In this document: positions 7,743 to 16,900 of the stretch, in pieces | Layout of the letters: each line of letters opens with the position of its first letter | Position numbering within the stretch: the first letter of the stretch is position 1 | From: an uncultured SAR86 cluster bacterium | GTDB lineage: Bacteria > Pseudomonadota > Gammaproteobacteria > Magnimaribacterales > D2472 | Assembly: GCA_905181595.1 (NCBI GenBank) | Contig: CAJIYI010000001.1 | Location: forward strand, 649,938 to 713,937 | Direction: 5' to 3' | Length of the DNA stretch: 64,000 bases | Notes under the pieces: model-generated | Databases searched by the model: none | The model's input: the letters and a program-made list of their open reading frames with translations, nothing else | What the model was told of the DNA's origin: nothing | Made by a program: the position numbers and the translations under genes

Positions 7743-9647
7743 GTGCATAATCAAAAGATTGTGGAAATAAATAAAAACAATATATCTCTTGCTATAAAGA
7801 GCGCAAGTTTTCCAGTCTTGGCGGCATCTCTAGTTCATGTTGTTGGAGACATTAAGATTTTGGATGATCTTCCAAAACCAAAGATGGCGATGCTGGGTGA
7901 GATTCAGGGATATCTTTCAGAGCAAGAAAAGCAACTCATAGAATCAATTGCACTTCCGCTACTTGAACAATACTTTTCTAATACAGAGTTAAAAGATTTC
8001 TATATACCCAGCGATGATGAGATGCACAAGATAATGAATTATATTGTTGGCGCAGAGGTATCTGAGGATTATGTTCCAATGATGCTTGATGAGATCAATC
8101 TTCGCCCATCTAAATCTATCAAAAATACAGCAGCTCCCAACAAGAGAGATATCAAAGATTTCTCAGCTTTGATTATCGGTGCTGGCATGTCAGGAATTTT
8201 AATGGGAATAAAACTAGCTGAAAGAGGAATCCCTTTTAAAATTTATGAAAAAAATAAGTCTGTAGGGGGTACTTGGGCTGAAAATACATATCCTGGATGC
8301 AGGGTAGATATCCCCAATCATTTCTATTCTTACTCGTTTGAAGAAAACCATCAATGGTCTCAGTACTTCTCTCAGCAACCAGAGCTTGAGCAGTATTTTC
8401 AGGCATGCTTTGATAAATATGACCTTGCTGGAATGACACAATTTAATACAGAAGTATCAGCAATGACCTTTGATGATTCAACCAATCTTTGGAGCATTCA
8501 ATCTATAAATAATGGAAGCGAACAAAGCGAGGAATTTAATTTGGTCATCTCCTGTGTTGGCCAATTGAATCAACCAAAAATACCTGAAATCAATGGTTTA
8601 GAATCATTTGAGGGAAATATTTTCCATTCTGCACGATGGCCACAAGATGATCAGATTACCGGCAAAAAAGTTGCAGTGATTGGCAGTGGTGCAAGTGCAT
8701 TTCAAATTGTTCCGTCTATTGCAGATAAGTGCAACGAACTCACTGTGTTTCAAAGGTCAGCGCCATGGATGTTTCCGAATCCAGATTATCATCGGGACGT
8801 TGAGGATGGTAAGAAATGGTTGTTAGAAAACCTGCCAGGATATTCACGATGGTATCGATTTTTATTATTTTGGCCTGGATCAGATCAATTACTAGATTCA
8901 CTTTTTATAGATCCGGAATGGCAGGGTGGAGAATCCTCTATAAATGAGACTAACGACCAAATGCGGCAGATTTTTACTGATGCTATGCTTGGACAGCTTC
9001 AAGATAAATCTCTTATTCCCAAGGTAATTCCTAACTACCCCCCATTTGGTAAAAGAATGTTGCAGGATAACGGAGCTTGGCTCCAATCATTGCAAAAAGA
9101 CAATGTAAGAATTTTTACTAATGAGATTCAGGAATTAACGCCGAGAGGGATATTAAGCAATAATCAATTACACGAGTTTGATACGATCATTCTAGCAACT
9201 GGCTTTAAAGCACAGGAATTTTTTACACCCATTTGCATTAATGGAGGCGATGGATTCTTTAATGATCAATACGGTGATTCTCCTCAGTCCTATCTAGGCA
9301 TAGCCTTTGATACGCTCCCAAACTTTTTTTCAACCTATGGTCCCGGCACTAATTTAGCGCATGCTGGCAGCATTATTTTTAACTCAGAATGTCAGGTAAA
9401 GTACATTTGTTCAGCGATAGATTACATATTAGAAAACAATATTAAACACTTAAAAGTGAAACAGGATGTTGTGGCGAGTTATCAGGAGAAATTAGAAGCA
9501 AGATTAAATCAAATGGTTTGGCAGCATCCAAATGTTTCCAGTTGGTATCAGAACTCGAAAGGAAAAGTTGTCACCACTTCTCCATGGAGATTGATAGAAT
9601 ATTGGAAATGGACAAAAAAATTTGAGGCTTCAGATTATGAATTATAA
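7743..9647 (+). CDS. Baeyer-Villiger-type flavin monooxygenase with N-terminal extension
   Basis: A 634-residue NADPH/FAD monooxygenase. The FAD-binding GAGMSG lies at about 146-151, GGTWAENTYPGCRVD follows, the type I BVMO fingerprint FEGNIFHSARWP is complete at 289-300, and the NADP-binding GSGASA is at 314-319. A roughly 130-residue extension before the first Rossmann motif recalls 4-hydroxyacetophenone monooxygenase-like enzymes. It should insert oxygen next to a ketone; the substrate is unknown. I start at GTG 7743: ATG 7741 is in another frame, and GTG 7761 is an alternative start. It overlaps the sulfatase gene by 11 bases, making an operon with it and an alpha/beta hydrolase, a plausible ester/sulfate catabolic set. 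Confidence 0.9.
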   Translation: MHNQKIVEINKNNISLAIKSASFPVLAASLVHVVGDIKILDDLPKPKMAMLGEIQGYLSEQEKQLIESIALPLLEQYFSNTELKDFYIPSDDEMHKIMNYIVGAEVSEDYVPMMLDEINLRPSKSIKNTAAPNKRDIKDFSALIIGAGMSGILMGIKLAERGIPFKIYEKNKSVGGTWAENTYPGCRVDIPNHFYSYSFEENHQWSQYFSQQPELEQYFQACFDKYDLAGMTQFNTEVSAMTFDDSTNLWSIQSINNGSEQSEEFNLVISCVGQLNQPKIPEINGLESFEGNIFHSARWPQDDQITGKKVAVIGSGASAFQIVPSIADKCNELTVFQRSAPWMFPNPDYHRDVEDGKKWLLENLPGYSRWYRFLLFWPGSDQLLDSLFIDPEWQGGESSINETNDQMRQIFTDAMLGQLQDKSLIPKVIPNYPPFGKRMLQDNGAWLQSLQKDNVRIFTNEIQELTPRGILSNNQLHEFDTIILATGFKAQEFFTPICINGGDGFFNDQYGDSPQSYLGIAFDTLPNFFSTYGPGTNLAHAGSIIFNSECQVKYICSAIDYILENNIKHLKVKQDVVASYQEKLEARLNQMVWQHPNVSSWYQNSKGKVVTTSPWRLIEYWKWTKKFEASDYEL

Positions 9648-11253
9648 ATACTTATTTTTAGCAATTCTCACACTTGGAATTCATGCTGAGGATAAAAAGC
9701 CTAACGTTATTATTTTCTTAGTCGATGATTTGGGGTGGTCAGATATATCATTGCGAGGAGCGGATATTGATACTCCTGCCATAGATTCACTTTTTTCAGA
9801 GGGTATGACCCTAGATCGGTTTTATGCTACTCCAATTTGCAGTCCCACAAGAGCCGCACTTATGACTGGCAGAGACCCTATGCGTTTGGGTATGGCTTAT
9901 GGGGTTGTAATGCCATGGATGAACAATGGCATTCATCCAGATGAGCACTTTATGCCAGAATCTTTTCAAGCTGCTGGCTACCAAACTGCAATGGTTGGGA
10001 AATGGCACTTAGGCCACTCACAAGAGACTTTTCACCCTAACTCTCGAGGATTTGATGATTTTTATGGCCACATGCACACTGAAGTTGGTTATTTTCCTCC
10101 CTTTGCAAATCTAGGTGGCGTAGATTTTCAGCGTAATGGAGTCACAATCTCTGATGAGGGGTATGAGACATTTTTGCTTGCAGATGAAGCTTCCCGTTGG
10201 ATTAAAGATCGTAATACTGATAAACCTTTTTTTCTTTATATGCCTTTTATAGCTCCTCATAGCCCCTTAGAAGCACCAGATGAATTAGTAGAAAAATATA
10301 GTAATCTTGAAGATACACGAGAGCTTACAAGAAGTGAGTCTATTGATCGAACAAGGAAACTTAATGGTTTTTCTCCAAGTGCGCGACCAATGTATGCTGC
10401 GGTTGTGGATGCTTTGGATCAAGCCATAGGCCAAGTTCTTGAAACCTTAGAATCCGAGGAAATTGAAGAGGAGACAATCATTCTTTTTAGCAGTGATAAT
10501 GGTGGCGCTGCTTATGCTGGAGGCGGTGCTGATAATTATCCACTTAGAGGTGGTAAGGGAGATACCTATGAGGGCGGCATCAGAGTAATAGCAGCTATGC
10601 GATGGGCAGGTCATATATCTCCAAAAACTAGTTTTCCATCAATCATGACAGTGATGGATGTTTTTCCAACTCTTGCAGGAGCTACTAATATTGAGATGAT
10701 GAATACCAAAGAGCTTTGGGGAAGAAACATGTGGCCAGCTATCAAGAGCTCTAAAAAAATGGAACTAAACAAAGAAGTCTTCTTTGCTTCTGAGACACCT
10801 AATTACGGAGAGTTTCATACCACTGTTTTTAATGAGAAATGGAAACTAGTTCAGGTAATATCCAGTTCACTAATGGAGATTAATGTAAAAAATCAATTAT
10901 TTGATATCAGCAAAGATCCGAATGAATATAACGATCTAGCATCGGAATATCCAAAGTTAGTAAGGCTAATGGCAGAGAAAATTCGTAAATGGAGAGCCTT
11001 GCATCCAATCTCAGGTACCAGAGTGCAACTTGTTCCGCCTCCAGGCTGGCGAGCTCCAAAAGATTGGACTAGCTATACTATTCCTCATGAAGAGCTTCAA
11101 AATGATGCGTCTCTTGGATTCGGCGTCCATGCTCATCAAATTTTAGACTACCTGATCAAGGACCATGGTCGAATTATCTACGACTGCAAACCAGGAGATT
11201 GGGAGCGAGGAAAATGCAAAGCTCCTGAACAATCTCAAACCCATCAACATTAA
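9637..11253 (+). CDS. secreted arylsulfatase-family sulfatase
   Basis: A type I (formylglycine-dependent) sulfatase of about 538 residues. ATG 9637 is preferred over the upstream GTG-like start at 9622, as it gives a normal signal peptide (MNYKYLFLAILTLGIHA). The metal site LVDDLGWSD is followed by CSPTR, with Cys68 as the residue converted to formylglycine, then GKWHLG and SSDNGG. It removes sulfate from an organic ester in the periplasm. No formylglycine-generating enzyme is in the window. The start lies inside the end of the BVMO gene, and its TAA shares a base with the following hydrolase start (TAATG), so the three genes are likely co-transcribed. Confidence 0.92.
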   Translation: MNYKYLFLAILTLGIHAEDKKPNVIIFLVDDLGWSDISLRGADIDTPAIDSLFSEGMTLDRFYATPICSPTRAALMTGRDPMRLGMAYGVVMPWMNNGIHPDEHFMPESFQAAGYQTAMVGKWHLGHSQETFHPNSRGFDDFYGHMHTEVGYFPPFANLGGVDFQRNGVTISDEGYETFLLADEASRWIKDRNTDKPFFLYMPFIAPHSPLEAPDELVEKYSNLEDTRELTRSESIDRTRKLNGFSPSARPMYAAVVDALDQAIGQVLETLESEEIEEETIILFSSDNGGAAYAGGGADNYPLRGGKGDTYEGGIRVIAAMRWAGHISPKTSFPSIMTVMDVFPTLAGATNIEMMNTKELWGRNMWPAIKSSKKMELNKEVFFASETPNYGEFHTTVFNEKWKLVQVISSSLMEINVKNQLFDISKDPNEYNDLASEYPKLVRLMAEKIRKWRALHPISGTRVQLVPPPGWRAPKDWTSYTIPHEELQNDASLGFGVHAHQILDYLIKDHGRIIYDCKPGDWERGKCKAPEQSQTHQH

Positions 11254-12095
11254 TGCGAAATATATCCTTCATTTTCTTTTTAATATTTTTTCAATCTCTC
11301 TTAGCAAGAGATGTTCAGGAAATAACTTATTCATATTGGAATCAGCCTGATATTCAAATTTATTACTCTGCGCCAGAAACTATCTCTAAAAATACTCAGA
11401 TCATATTCGTAATTCACGGTGCGAGCAGAAAAGCCAAACAAGGTTTAACTAATTGGTTGCCTTTGGTGGAAGGCAGGGATGTGGTTCTCATAGCGCCTGA
11501 ATTCTCCAAAGAGTTCTATAATGAGTATGCATACCTAATGAAAACCACCAAAACAGGAAGGAAGCTGAAGAATACATCGAGTGATTTAGAATCGTCTCTT
11601 GGGAATATCTTTAATTTTTTTGCAGCTAAACTCAAGCTAAGCACAAAAAAATTTAGACTCTATGGCCATTCAGGTGGCTCCCAATTTGTGCATCGTTACT
11701 TATTGCTCAGCAACGAAACGAGAATCGATAAAGTAGCAATGGCAAATGCTGGATTTTATACTTTCGTCAATCCAGTCATTAAATACCCCTTTGGTATCAA
11801 AAATATGGATGTTTCAGATGAACGTTTGAAATGGTTTTTAAGCTTAAAAGGTGGAGTTTTTTTGGGCGGAGAAGATAATAACCCTAAACATAGCTCCTTG
11901 CCCTCTATGCGAAAAGCAAAAAAACAAGGAGACCATCGCTTAGAAAGAGGGACAAACTTTTTTAATCATTTGGTTGAATTAGGCGTCAAAAAAAATATGC
12001 CCTTTAGATGGAGATATCAAGTTGTTCCAGGCGTTTCCCATGATAATGCTGGCATGAGCCTGGCCGCAGCTGATTTTTTACTGGAAGATCTTTAG
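11253..12095 (+). CDS. secreted alpha/beta hydrolase
   Basis: A 280-residue protein with signal peptide MRNISFIFFLIFFQSLLA. The fold markers are the strand/oxyanion segment IFVIHGASRKAKQG, the nucleophile elbow GHSGGS with Ser140, and a late VSHDNAGMS carrying a plausible catalytic His263. It looks like an esterase or polyester-depolymerase-like hydrolase acting outside the cytoplasm. The family is too broad to name a substrate. It is translationally coupled to the sulfatase (TAATG) and overlaps the convergent photolyase gene by four bases. Confidence 0.82.
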   Translation: MRNISFIFFLIFFQSLLARDVQEITYSYWNQPDIQIYYSAPETISKNTQIIFVIHGASRKAKQGLTNWLPLVEGRDVVLIAPEFSKEFYNEYAYLMKTTKTGRKLKNTSSDLESSLGNIFNFFAAKLKLSTKKFRLYGHSGGSQFVHRYLLLSNETRIDKVAMANAGFYTFVNPVIKYPFGIKNMDVSDERLKWFLSLKGGVFLGGEDNNPKHSSLPSMRKAKKQGDHRLERGTNFFNHLVELGVKKNMPFRWRYQVVPGVSHDNAGMSLAAADFLLEDL

Positions 12096-13591
12096 CAGGA
12101 GTTCTGCTCAATAAATTCTTCAGCTTTTGCAAAGATCTTCTTTTTTCGTGCAGGGTCCATGTTATCCAAGGATCTTATCATCAGCCCTAGCCTAGGATTA
12201 TTTGCAAAAAAATCTCGATTATTTTCTATAAATCTCCAATACAAGCCATCAACAACTTCACACCAATCACCTTTTTTATAATTTGACATTCTCAGCATAT
12301 AGCTTGAGCCACAAATATATGGTTTAGTTGAAAATATACCTCCATCGGCAAAAGTACCCATGCCATAGACATTTGGAACCATTACCCAATCCGATGAATC
12401 GACATACATTTCCATAAACCATTTGTAAGTATCGTTTGGTGTAATTCCAGTGAGATTCATCATATTGGAAATAATCATCAATCGATTTATGTGATGAGTG
12501 TAGCCGTGCTGCAAAGAATCTTTAATGGCATCATCAAGAGGAGGGATGCCAGTTGTTCCGTCATACCAGCTATTGGTAAGATTTTTCTCATGAGACCAGA
12601 AATTACTTTCTTTGTATTGAGGCATGTTGTCCCAATAAACCCCTCGAATAAATTCTCTCCAACCAAGTATTTGCCTAACAAAACCTTCTAGGGAGTTAAG
12701 TGGAATACGTTCTCCAGGTTTTTTATACTCTGAAATAGCATCTACAATACATTCCATTGGGTCTAAGAGACCTGAGTTAAGATAGGGTGCCAACAGAGAG
12801 TGAAACAGTATTGAATCATTTTGATCAATTGCATCCTGAAATGTTCCAAATAAGCATAGGCATTCATCTAAAAAGAACCTCAATCTTTCTCTGGCAGACT
12901 CATGGGTAACTGCCCAATTAAATTGCTCCAATGATCCTAGTGAATTAGGAAAAAAATTCTCTACATCGACCATGGTTTCGATGGTTATGGAGTCTTGGCT
13001 ATATTGTTTTCTTTTTGGAGGAGCTTGCTTTAGTTTAGATATGCTTTGTTGATTCTCTTTGTCGTAGTTCCACTTGCCGCCAAGTGGCTTTCCATCTTCC
13101 ATTAGCAGATCATATTTTTTTCTTAGCCACCTATAGTAATATTCCTGCACCAAGGATTTTCGATCTTTTGACCATTCTGCAAAGTCCTCAATCGAATCAA
13201 TAAATTTCGTATCGTGATGAATTTGCAAGGTAACATTTTTTTTTGATACAAAAAACATGAGTTGAGTCAGAGTATTGTGATCGCTTGGTTGGGTGATATG
13301 AATGACATCAAATCTATCGGCTTCATAAATCTTATCTAGCTCACTCATAAAATCTGTTTGATGATCTTTAGAAATCTTGATGTGAATAATGTTTGAGTAT
13401 TTCTTTTGCAATTCCTCTTTCCAATGCCTGAGAGCAGAAATTAAAAAGGCAATTTTTTGCTTATGATGGTTTATCTGATAAAAAGTATCGCAGGGCTCAT
13501 AAATTAATAAGGTATCTTCATCATTTAATTGCTGAAGTGTTTTATTATTTACTGCAAGATCATCCGGAAAAATAATTCCTATTCTTTTCAT
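12092..13591 (-). CDS. photolyase/cryptochrome-family protein (FeS-BCP/PhrB-like)
   Basis: A 499-residue member of the bacterial (6-4) photolyase / deoxyribodipyrimidine photolyase-related group. The N-terminal alpha/beta antenna domain starts MKRIGIIFPDDL. The helical FAD domain shows GWREFIRGVYW, HGYTHHINRLMIISNMMNLTGI and VMVPNVYGMGTFADGG. It should bind FAD and repair UV photoproducts or act as a light sensor. The segment that in PhrB-type proteins reads MSDYCxxCxY...ACPF is here shortened to MSNYKKGDWCEV. Two of the expected [4Fe-4S] cysteines are therefore missing, and a cluster may not form (the comparison with PhrB is from memory). It overlaps the renalase-like gene by ATGA. Confidence 0.85.
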   Translation of the reverse strand: MKRIGIIFPDDLAVNNKTLQQLNDEDTLLIYEPCDTFYQINHHKQKIAFLISALRHWKEELQKKYSNIIHIKISKDHQTDFMSELDKIYEADRFDVIHITQPSDHNTLTQLMFFVSKKNVTLQIHHDTKFIDSIEDFAEWSKDRKSLVQEYYYRWLRKKYDLLMEDGKPLGGKWNYDKENQQSISKLKQAPPKRKQYSQDSITIETMVDVENFFPNSLGSLEQFNWAVTHESARERLRFFLDECLCLFGTFQDAIDQNDSILFHSLLAPYLNSGLLDPMECIVDAISEYKKPGERIPLNSLEGFVRQILGWREFIRGVYWDNMPQYKESNFWSHEKNLTNSWYDGTTGIPPLDDAIKDSLQHGYTHHINRLMIISNMMNLTGITPNDTYKWFMEMYVDSSDWVMVPNVYGMGTFADGGIFSTKPYICGSSYMLRMSNYKKGDWCEVVDGLYWRFIENNRDFFANNPRLGLMIRSLDNMDPARKKKIFAKAEEFIEQNSC

Positions 13592-14523
13592 TTTTTATTG
13601 CTCACTAAAAATTTTGCCAATGCCTTTCCTGAGAGGAACGCAGATTCAACTCTAGGTGAAATATTCCAATCTCCAATCGCAAAAATATCATTTTCCAAAG
13701 CAATGAATTTTTTCTCACTGTTCAGCCGATTGCATTGAGCATATTTCCATTTAAATACATGAGAATCTTCAATAATGATATCTGAATCAAATAATTCATT
13801 AAGCTGATTGGAGGCAAAGTCTGCTAGTTGATTCTCAGAGACATCAAACATTGCTCTGCTAGTCTCTGGAGAAAATTGTAGCACCCATGTTTCATCAATT
13901 GTTGCATTATAAAATTTACTTGATGCTGCCCATGAAATATCCTGATTAACTGACTGATAAGCGCTGTATTTAGTTTTTATAGCACTATTAATCATAAGGC
14001 CTACAGCTATGCATGGATCAAAATTTATATTAAGTGACTCATCGAATTCAAGAAGCTCTTGGGCTTGAGGGAAGGGGAGTGATGAGATCAAAATATCATA
14101 CGAAACCTCTAGCCCACTTTCAAAATAAGCAATTTTATTTTGAGCGTCCACTCTGATGCATTTCTCTCTAGCTTTTATGTCTAAAGATTCTGAGGACTCT
14201 CGAACTAACGCTTGCATTCCATCTGGGTGAACAAAATATTGATGGGTTTCAATCTCTTCTTTTTGAAAAAAATTATACATAGAGCCATTAAATTTTTTTG
14301 CATTATTTTTATTTAGAAGTTTTTTAAAATCGGGATCAGTGCATGTGCAAAATTGAGCACCTAAGTGAAATCTTGTTTCATGATATTTTTTGGAACATAG
14401 CCTGCCACCAAAACCCTTAGATTTCTCATACAGCTCTACTTGAAAAAAATCTAAAAGACTTTCAGCACAAGCGACCGCACTCATGCCTGCGCCCAAGATC
14501 ACAATCTTTGGAGATTCTTTCAT
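13588..14523 (-). CDS. renalase-like NAD(P)/FAD oxidoreductase
   Basis: A 311-residue flavoprotein with an N-terminal dinucleotide motif VILGAGMSAVACAESL, the conserved ELYEKSKGFGGRL segment, RFHLGAQF, and a C-terminal FAIGDW...PRVESAFLSGKALA, together typical of renalase/amine-oxidase-like proteins. Human and bacterial renalases oxidise aberrant dihydronicotinamides (6DHNAD(P)) back to NAD(P), a repair reaction; that activity is assumed here only by similarity. It overlaps the photolyase start by four bases and follows the amidohydrolase stop after two bases, so all three genes probably form one transcript. Confidence 0.8.
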   Translation of the reverse strand: MKESPKIVILGAGMSAVACAESLLDFFQVELYEKSKGFGGRLCSKKYHETRFHLGAQFCTCTDPDFKKLLNKNNAKKFNGSMYNFFQKEEIETHQYFVHPDGMQALVRESSESLDIKAREKCIRVDAQNKIAYFESGLEVSYDILISSLPFPQAQELLEFDESLNINFDPCIAVGLMINSAIKTKYSAYQSVNQDISWAASSKFYNATIDETWVLQFSPETSRAMFDVSENQLADFASNQLNELFDSDIIIEDSHVFKWKYAQCNRLNSEKKFIALENDIFAIGDWNISPRVESAFLSGKALAKFLVSNKK

Positions 14524-14525
14524 TG

Positions 14526-15803
14526 CTACAAGTTATTCTTGAACACAACTCCATCTTTCATTACAAATTGGACATTAGATACAGCCGCTATGTTATCCAG
14601 AGGGTTTTCGGCTAATGCAATAATATCTGCAAGCATGCCGGTCTTGATTTGTCCCAAGCGATCTTCCATTCTTAAAAGCTTTGCAGTTTCAATTGTGGCA
14701 CTTTTTAAGGCTATAGCCGGCGGCATACCTCCTTCAGTCATTAAAATAAATTCTTGCCAATTATCACCATGCGCTGAGACACCTGAGTCAGTTCCAAATG
14801 CAATCTTTACTCCTGCCTTATATGCTGCGCTAAATGTAGCTTCAATTTGAGGTCCAATTTTTTCCGCCTTTGGTTTAACCAATGCAGGAAAGAAGTTTGG
14901 AATCTTGGCTTTTTCTGCAACCCAGTTGCCTGCCATTATTGTTGGAACATAATAAGTGCCTTTAGATTTCATCAAAGCCATGATTTCTTCATCCATGTAG
15001 GTGCCATGCTCGATTGAATTAATGCCAGCATTCACAGCTCTTCGCATTCCCTCTTTTCCATGGGCATGTGCTGCTGTCCAAAGGCCATAATCATTAGCAG
15101 TTTGAACAATTGCTTGAAGTTCGCTGTCAGTGAACTGAGGATTCTCACCAGATTTTGCTACGCTTAATACTCCACCGGTTGCAGTTATTTTAATTCCGTC
15201 AGTACCATCTTTGTATCTTTGTCTTACAGCCTTAATGGCTTCTTCAGGGCTGTCAATAACTCCATCTTCTGGAGATGGTGGAGAATAATCAGCTTTTGAC
15301 TTTCCATTAGAAGGATCACCATGGCCACCGGTTGTAGCAATCGTTTTGCCGGATGTAAATATTCTTGGACCCACAATTAATCCCTGGGATATTGCTTTTC
15401 TAAGGGCGATTGTCTCCATCCCTCCGTCTCCAAGATTTCTTACAGATGTAAATCCAGCCATTAAAGTTTTAGTGGCAGCATTTGCAGCAAATAGAGCCCT
15501 ATATTCTGGCTCGCTTTTAGATGGTCGCTCAGCCTTAGGCACATATTCCTGCGCAAGGTGAACATGCATATCCATGAAACCCGGTAAAACAAATGAGTTT
15601 TTTAAATCAATAACTGTGTCATTCTTTGTAGCTCTTGCATAACCCTTCGTTATCGATTTAATTTCATTGCTTGAAACAGTAATGGTTATTGCTTTTGTCA
15701 GCTCACCATTCTCAACATCAATTAGATTTCCAACATGAAGCAAGGTATCTGAAAATACAGATGCTGACAGAAGCACAAACACAAACAAATTAATTTTTTT
15801 CAT
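14526..15803 (-). CDS. secreted metal-dependent amidohydrolase (prolidase/imidazolonepropionase type)
   Basis: A 425-residue amidohydrolase-superfamily protein with signal peptide MKKINLFVFVLLSASVFS. GFMDMHVHLA supplies the first metal ligands His80 and His82. Later come a basic KITATGG segment, AAHAHGKEGMRRAVNAGINSIEHG with further histidines, and FGTDSGVSAHG with the metal-binding Asp. Relatives are Xaa-Pro dipeptidases, organophosphate-acid anhydrolase-like and imidazolonepropionase-like enzymes; export points to degradation of peptides or amides in the periplasm. It is the first gene of the operon with the renalase-like and photolyase genes, a combination that has no obvious metabolic logic. 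Confidence 0.87.
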   Translation of the reverse strand: MKKINLFVFVLLSASVFSDTLLHVGNLIDVENGELTKAITITVSSNEIKSITKGYARATKNDTVIDLKNSFVLPGFMDMHVHLAQEYVPKAERPSKSEPEYRALFAANAATKTLMAGFTSVRNLGDGGMETIALRKAISQGLIVGPRIFTSGKTIATTGGHGDPSNGKSKADYSPPSPEDGVIDSPEEAIKAVRQRYKDGTDGIKITATGGVLSVAKSGENPQFTDSELQAIVQTANDYGLWTAAHAHGKEGMRRAVNAGINSIEHGTYMDEEIMALMKSKGTYYVPTIMAGNWVAEKAKIPNFFPALVKPKAEKIGPQIEATFSAAYKAGVKIAFGTDSGVSAHGDNWQEFILMTEGGMPPAIALKSATIETAKLLRMEDRLGQIKTGMLADIIALAENPLDNIAAVSNVQFVMKDGVVFKNNL

Positions 15804-15890
15804 AATTCCTCTTTAATCATTCTATTAACAAACAATACTATTTTTAGTGAGCTCTGAACAGAATTTTCTTATTGGAGGAAGGCGGTTTTA

Positions 15891-16864
15891 TCATAAATCA
15901 ATAACCTTTGATTCTAGTTCTATCCCATATTTATTGTTGATTGATAGGGTAATTATATTTTTGCTGGGCTGAATGTCTAAGATGCCAAAATTTATTTCAG
16001 GATAGGTTACGCCTATCAGCAGGGGGTCTGTTTCAGTGGGTCGTGATGAGCCTTTGTTTAGTGCAGAGGCCGTTATCTCAATAAGACTGCCTTTTTGATA
16101 AAGTCCTGCTCTATGACGGTCGCCAGAGATTAAAACTACAGTCTTTGTTTTTAAAACATCATCAAGTCTTTTTAATAATTTCTTTCTATCCGCTGTGAAG
16201 TTGGACCATTTTTCATAAGGATGATTGGTTGCGAGGATTTGGATAGAAGATAATATTATTACTATATCGGCTTTAGAATTTTCTAGAGTTTCATCCAGCC
16301 ATTTCCATTGCTCAGTTCCAAGTACGGATGCAAGCGGATCATTGTTTGGAAGATATCCATTTTTTCTTCCCTTTAGCTTTGCTCTGAAGTATCTAGTATC
16401 TAAGCCGATTATCTGAACACTTTTACCTTCTATTATCTGGGTGTCTTCAAAATAGATGCCTTTTCTAGCTCTCCTTGGATCTTGCTTAGGAATTTTCCAG
16501 AAATCTAGAAATAGCGTTTGAGCTTCTTCTTTATTTTTATAATTTCCACCACCATCATTTTTACCATAATCATGATCATCCCAGATGGCTAAAATCTTCT
16601 TATCCTTAGTTAACCATGAAGGAATTTTTGTTTTTTGTTTTTTGTATGCCTTTTTAAGCTTACCTAGCTCTCCAGACCTGTTGATCACCGTAAACGTTGT
16701 CACCTAAAAAAATAAACCCATCAATATTTTGCTTTTCAATTGCAGCCCAGATAGGTTGATCTAAATCTTGATCCAAGCATGACCCAAGACCATATTTATA
16801 TGCATAAGCGGCTGTTAGAAAAAACGATACAAGAAATAGCAAGCAAGGATAATGTTTTATTCAT
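15891..16864 (-). CDS. PhoD-like alkaline phosphatase, frameshifted
   Basis: Two overlapping fragments make one gene. The upstream piece (from about 16842) contains KYGLGSCLDQDLDQPIWAAI and FIFLGDNVYGD; the downstream piece continues GELGKLKKAY, ILAIWDDHDYG, and ends with ILSSIQI and LISGDRHRAG, all hallmarks of PhoD/metallophosphoesterase phosphatases. The break is between about 16675 and 16690. The likely true start is ATG at 16862-16864 (MNKTLSLLAISCIVF), which is in a third frame and separated from the body by a run of six A (T on the coding strand) near 16825-16835, so a second indel is probable. Repaired, it would be a secreted phosphomonoesterase/diesterase of about 320 residues. I think the breaks are sequence errors, but a young pseudogene is possible. 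Confidence 0.75.
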
Positions 16865-16900
16865 GGTGCTATTATATGGTTTAAAGAATCATATCCAAGC

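Noticed and set aside
16225..16416. Plus-strand frame opposite the PhoD gene
   Set aside because: It lies antisense to conserved PhoD motifs and shows no family features; the same applies to other antisense frames, such as those in yheS and M16.
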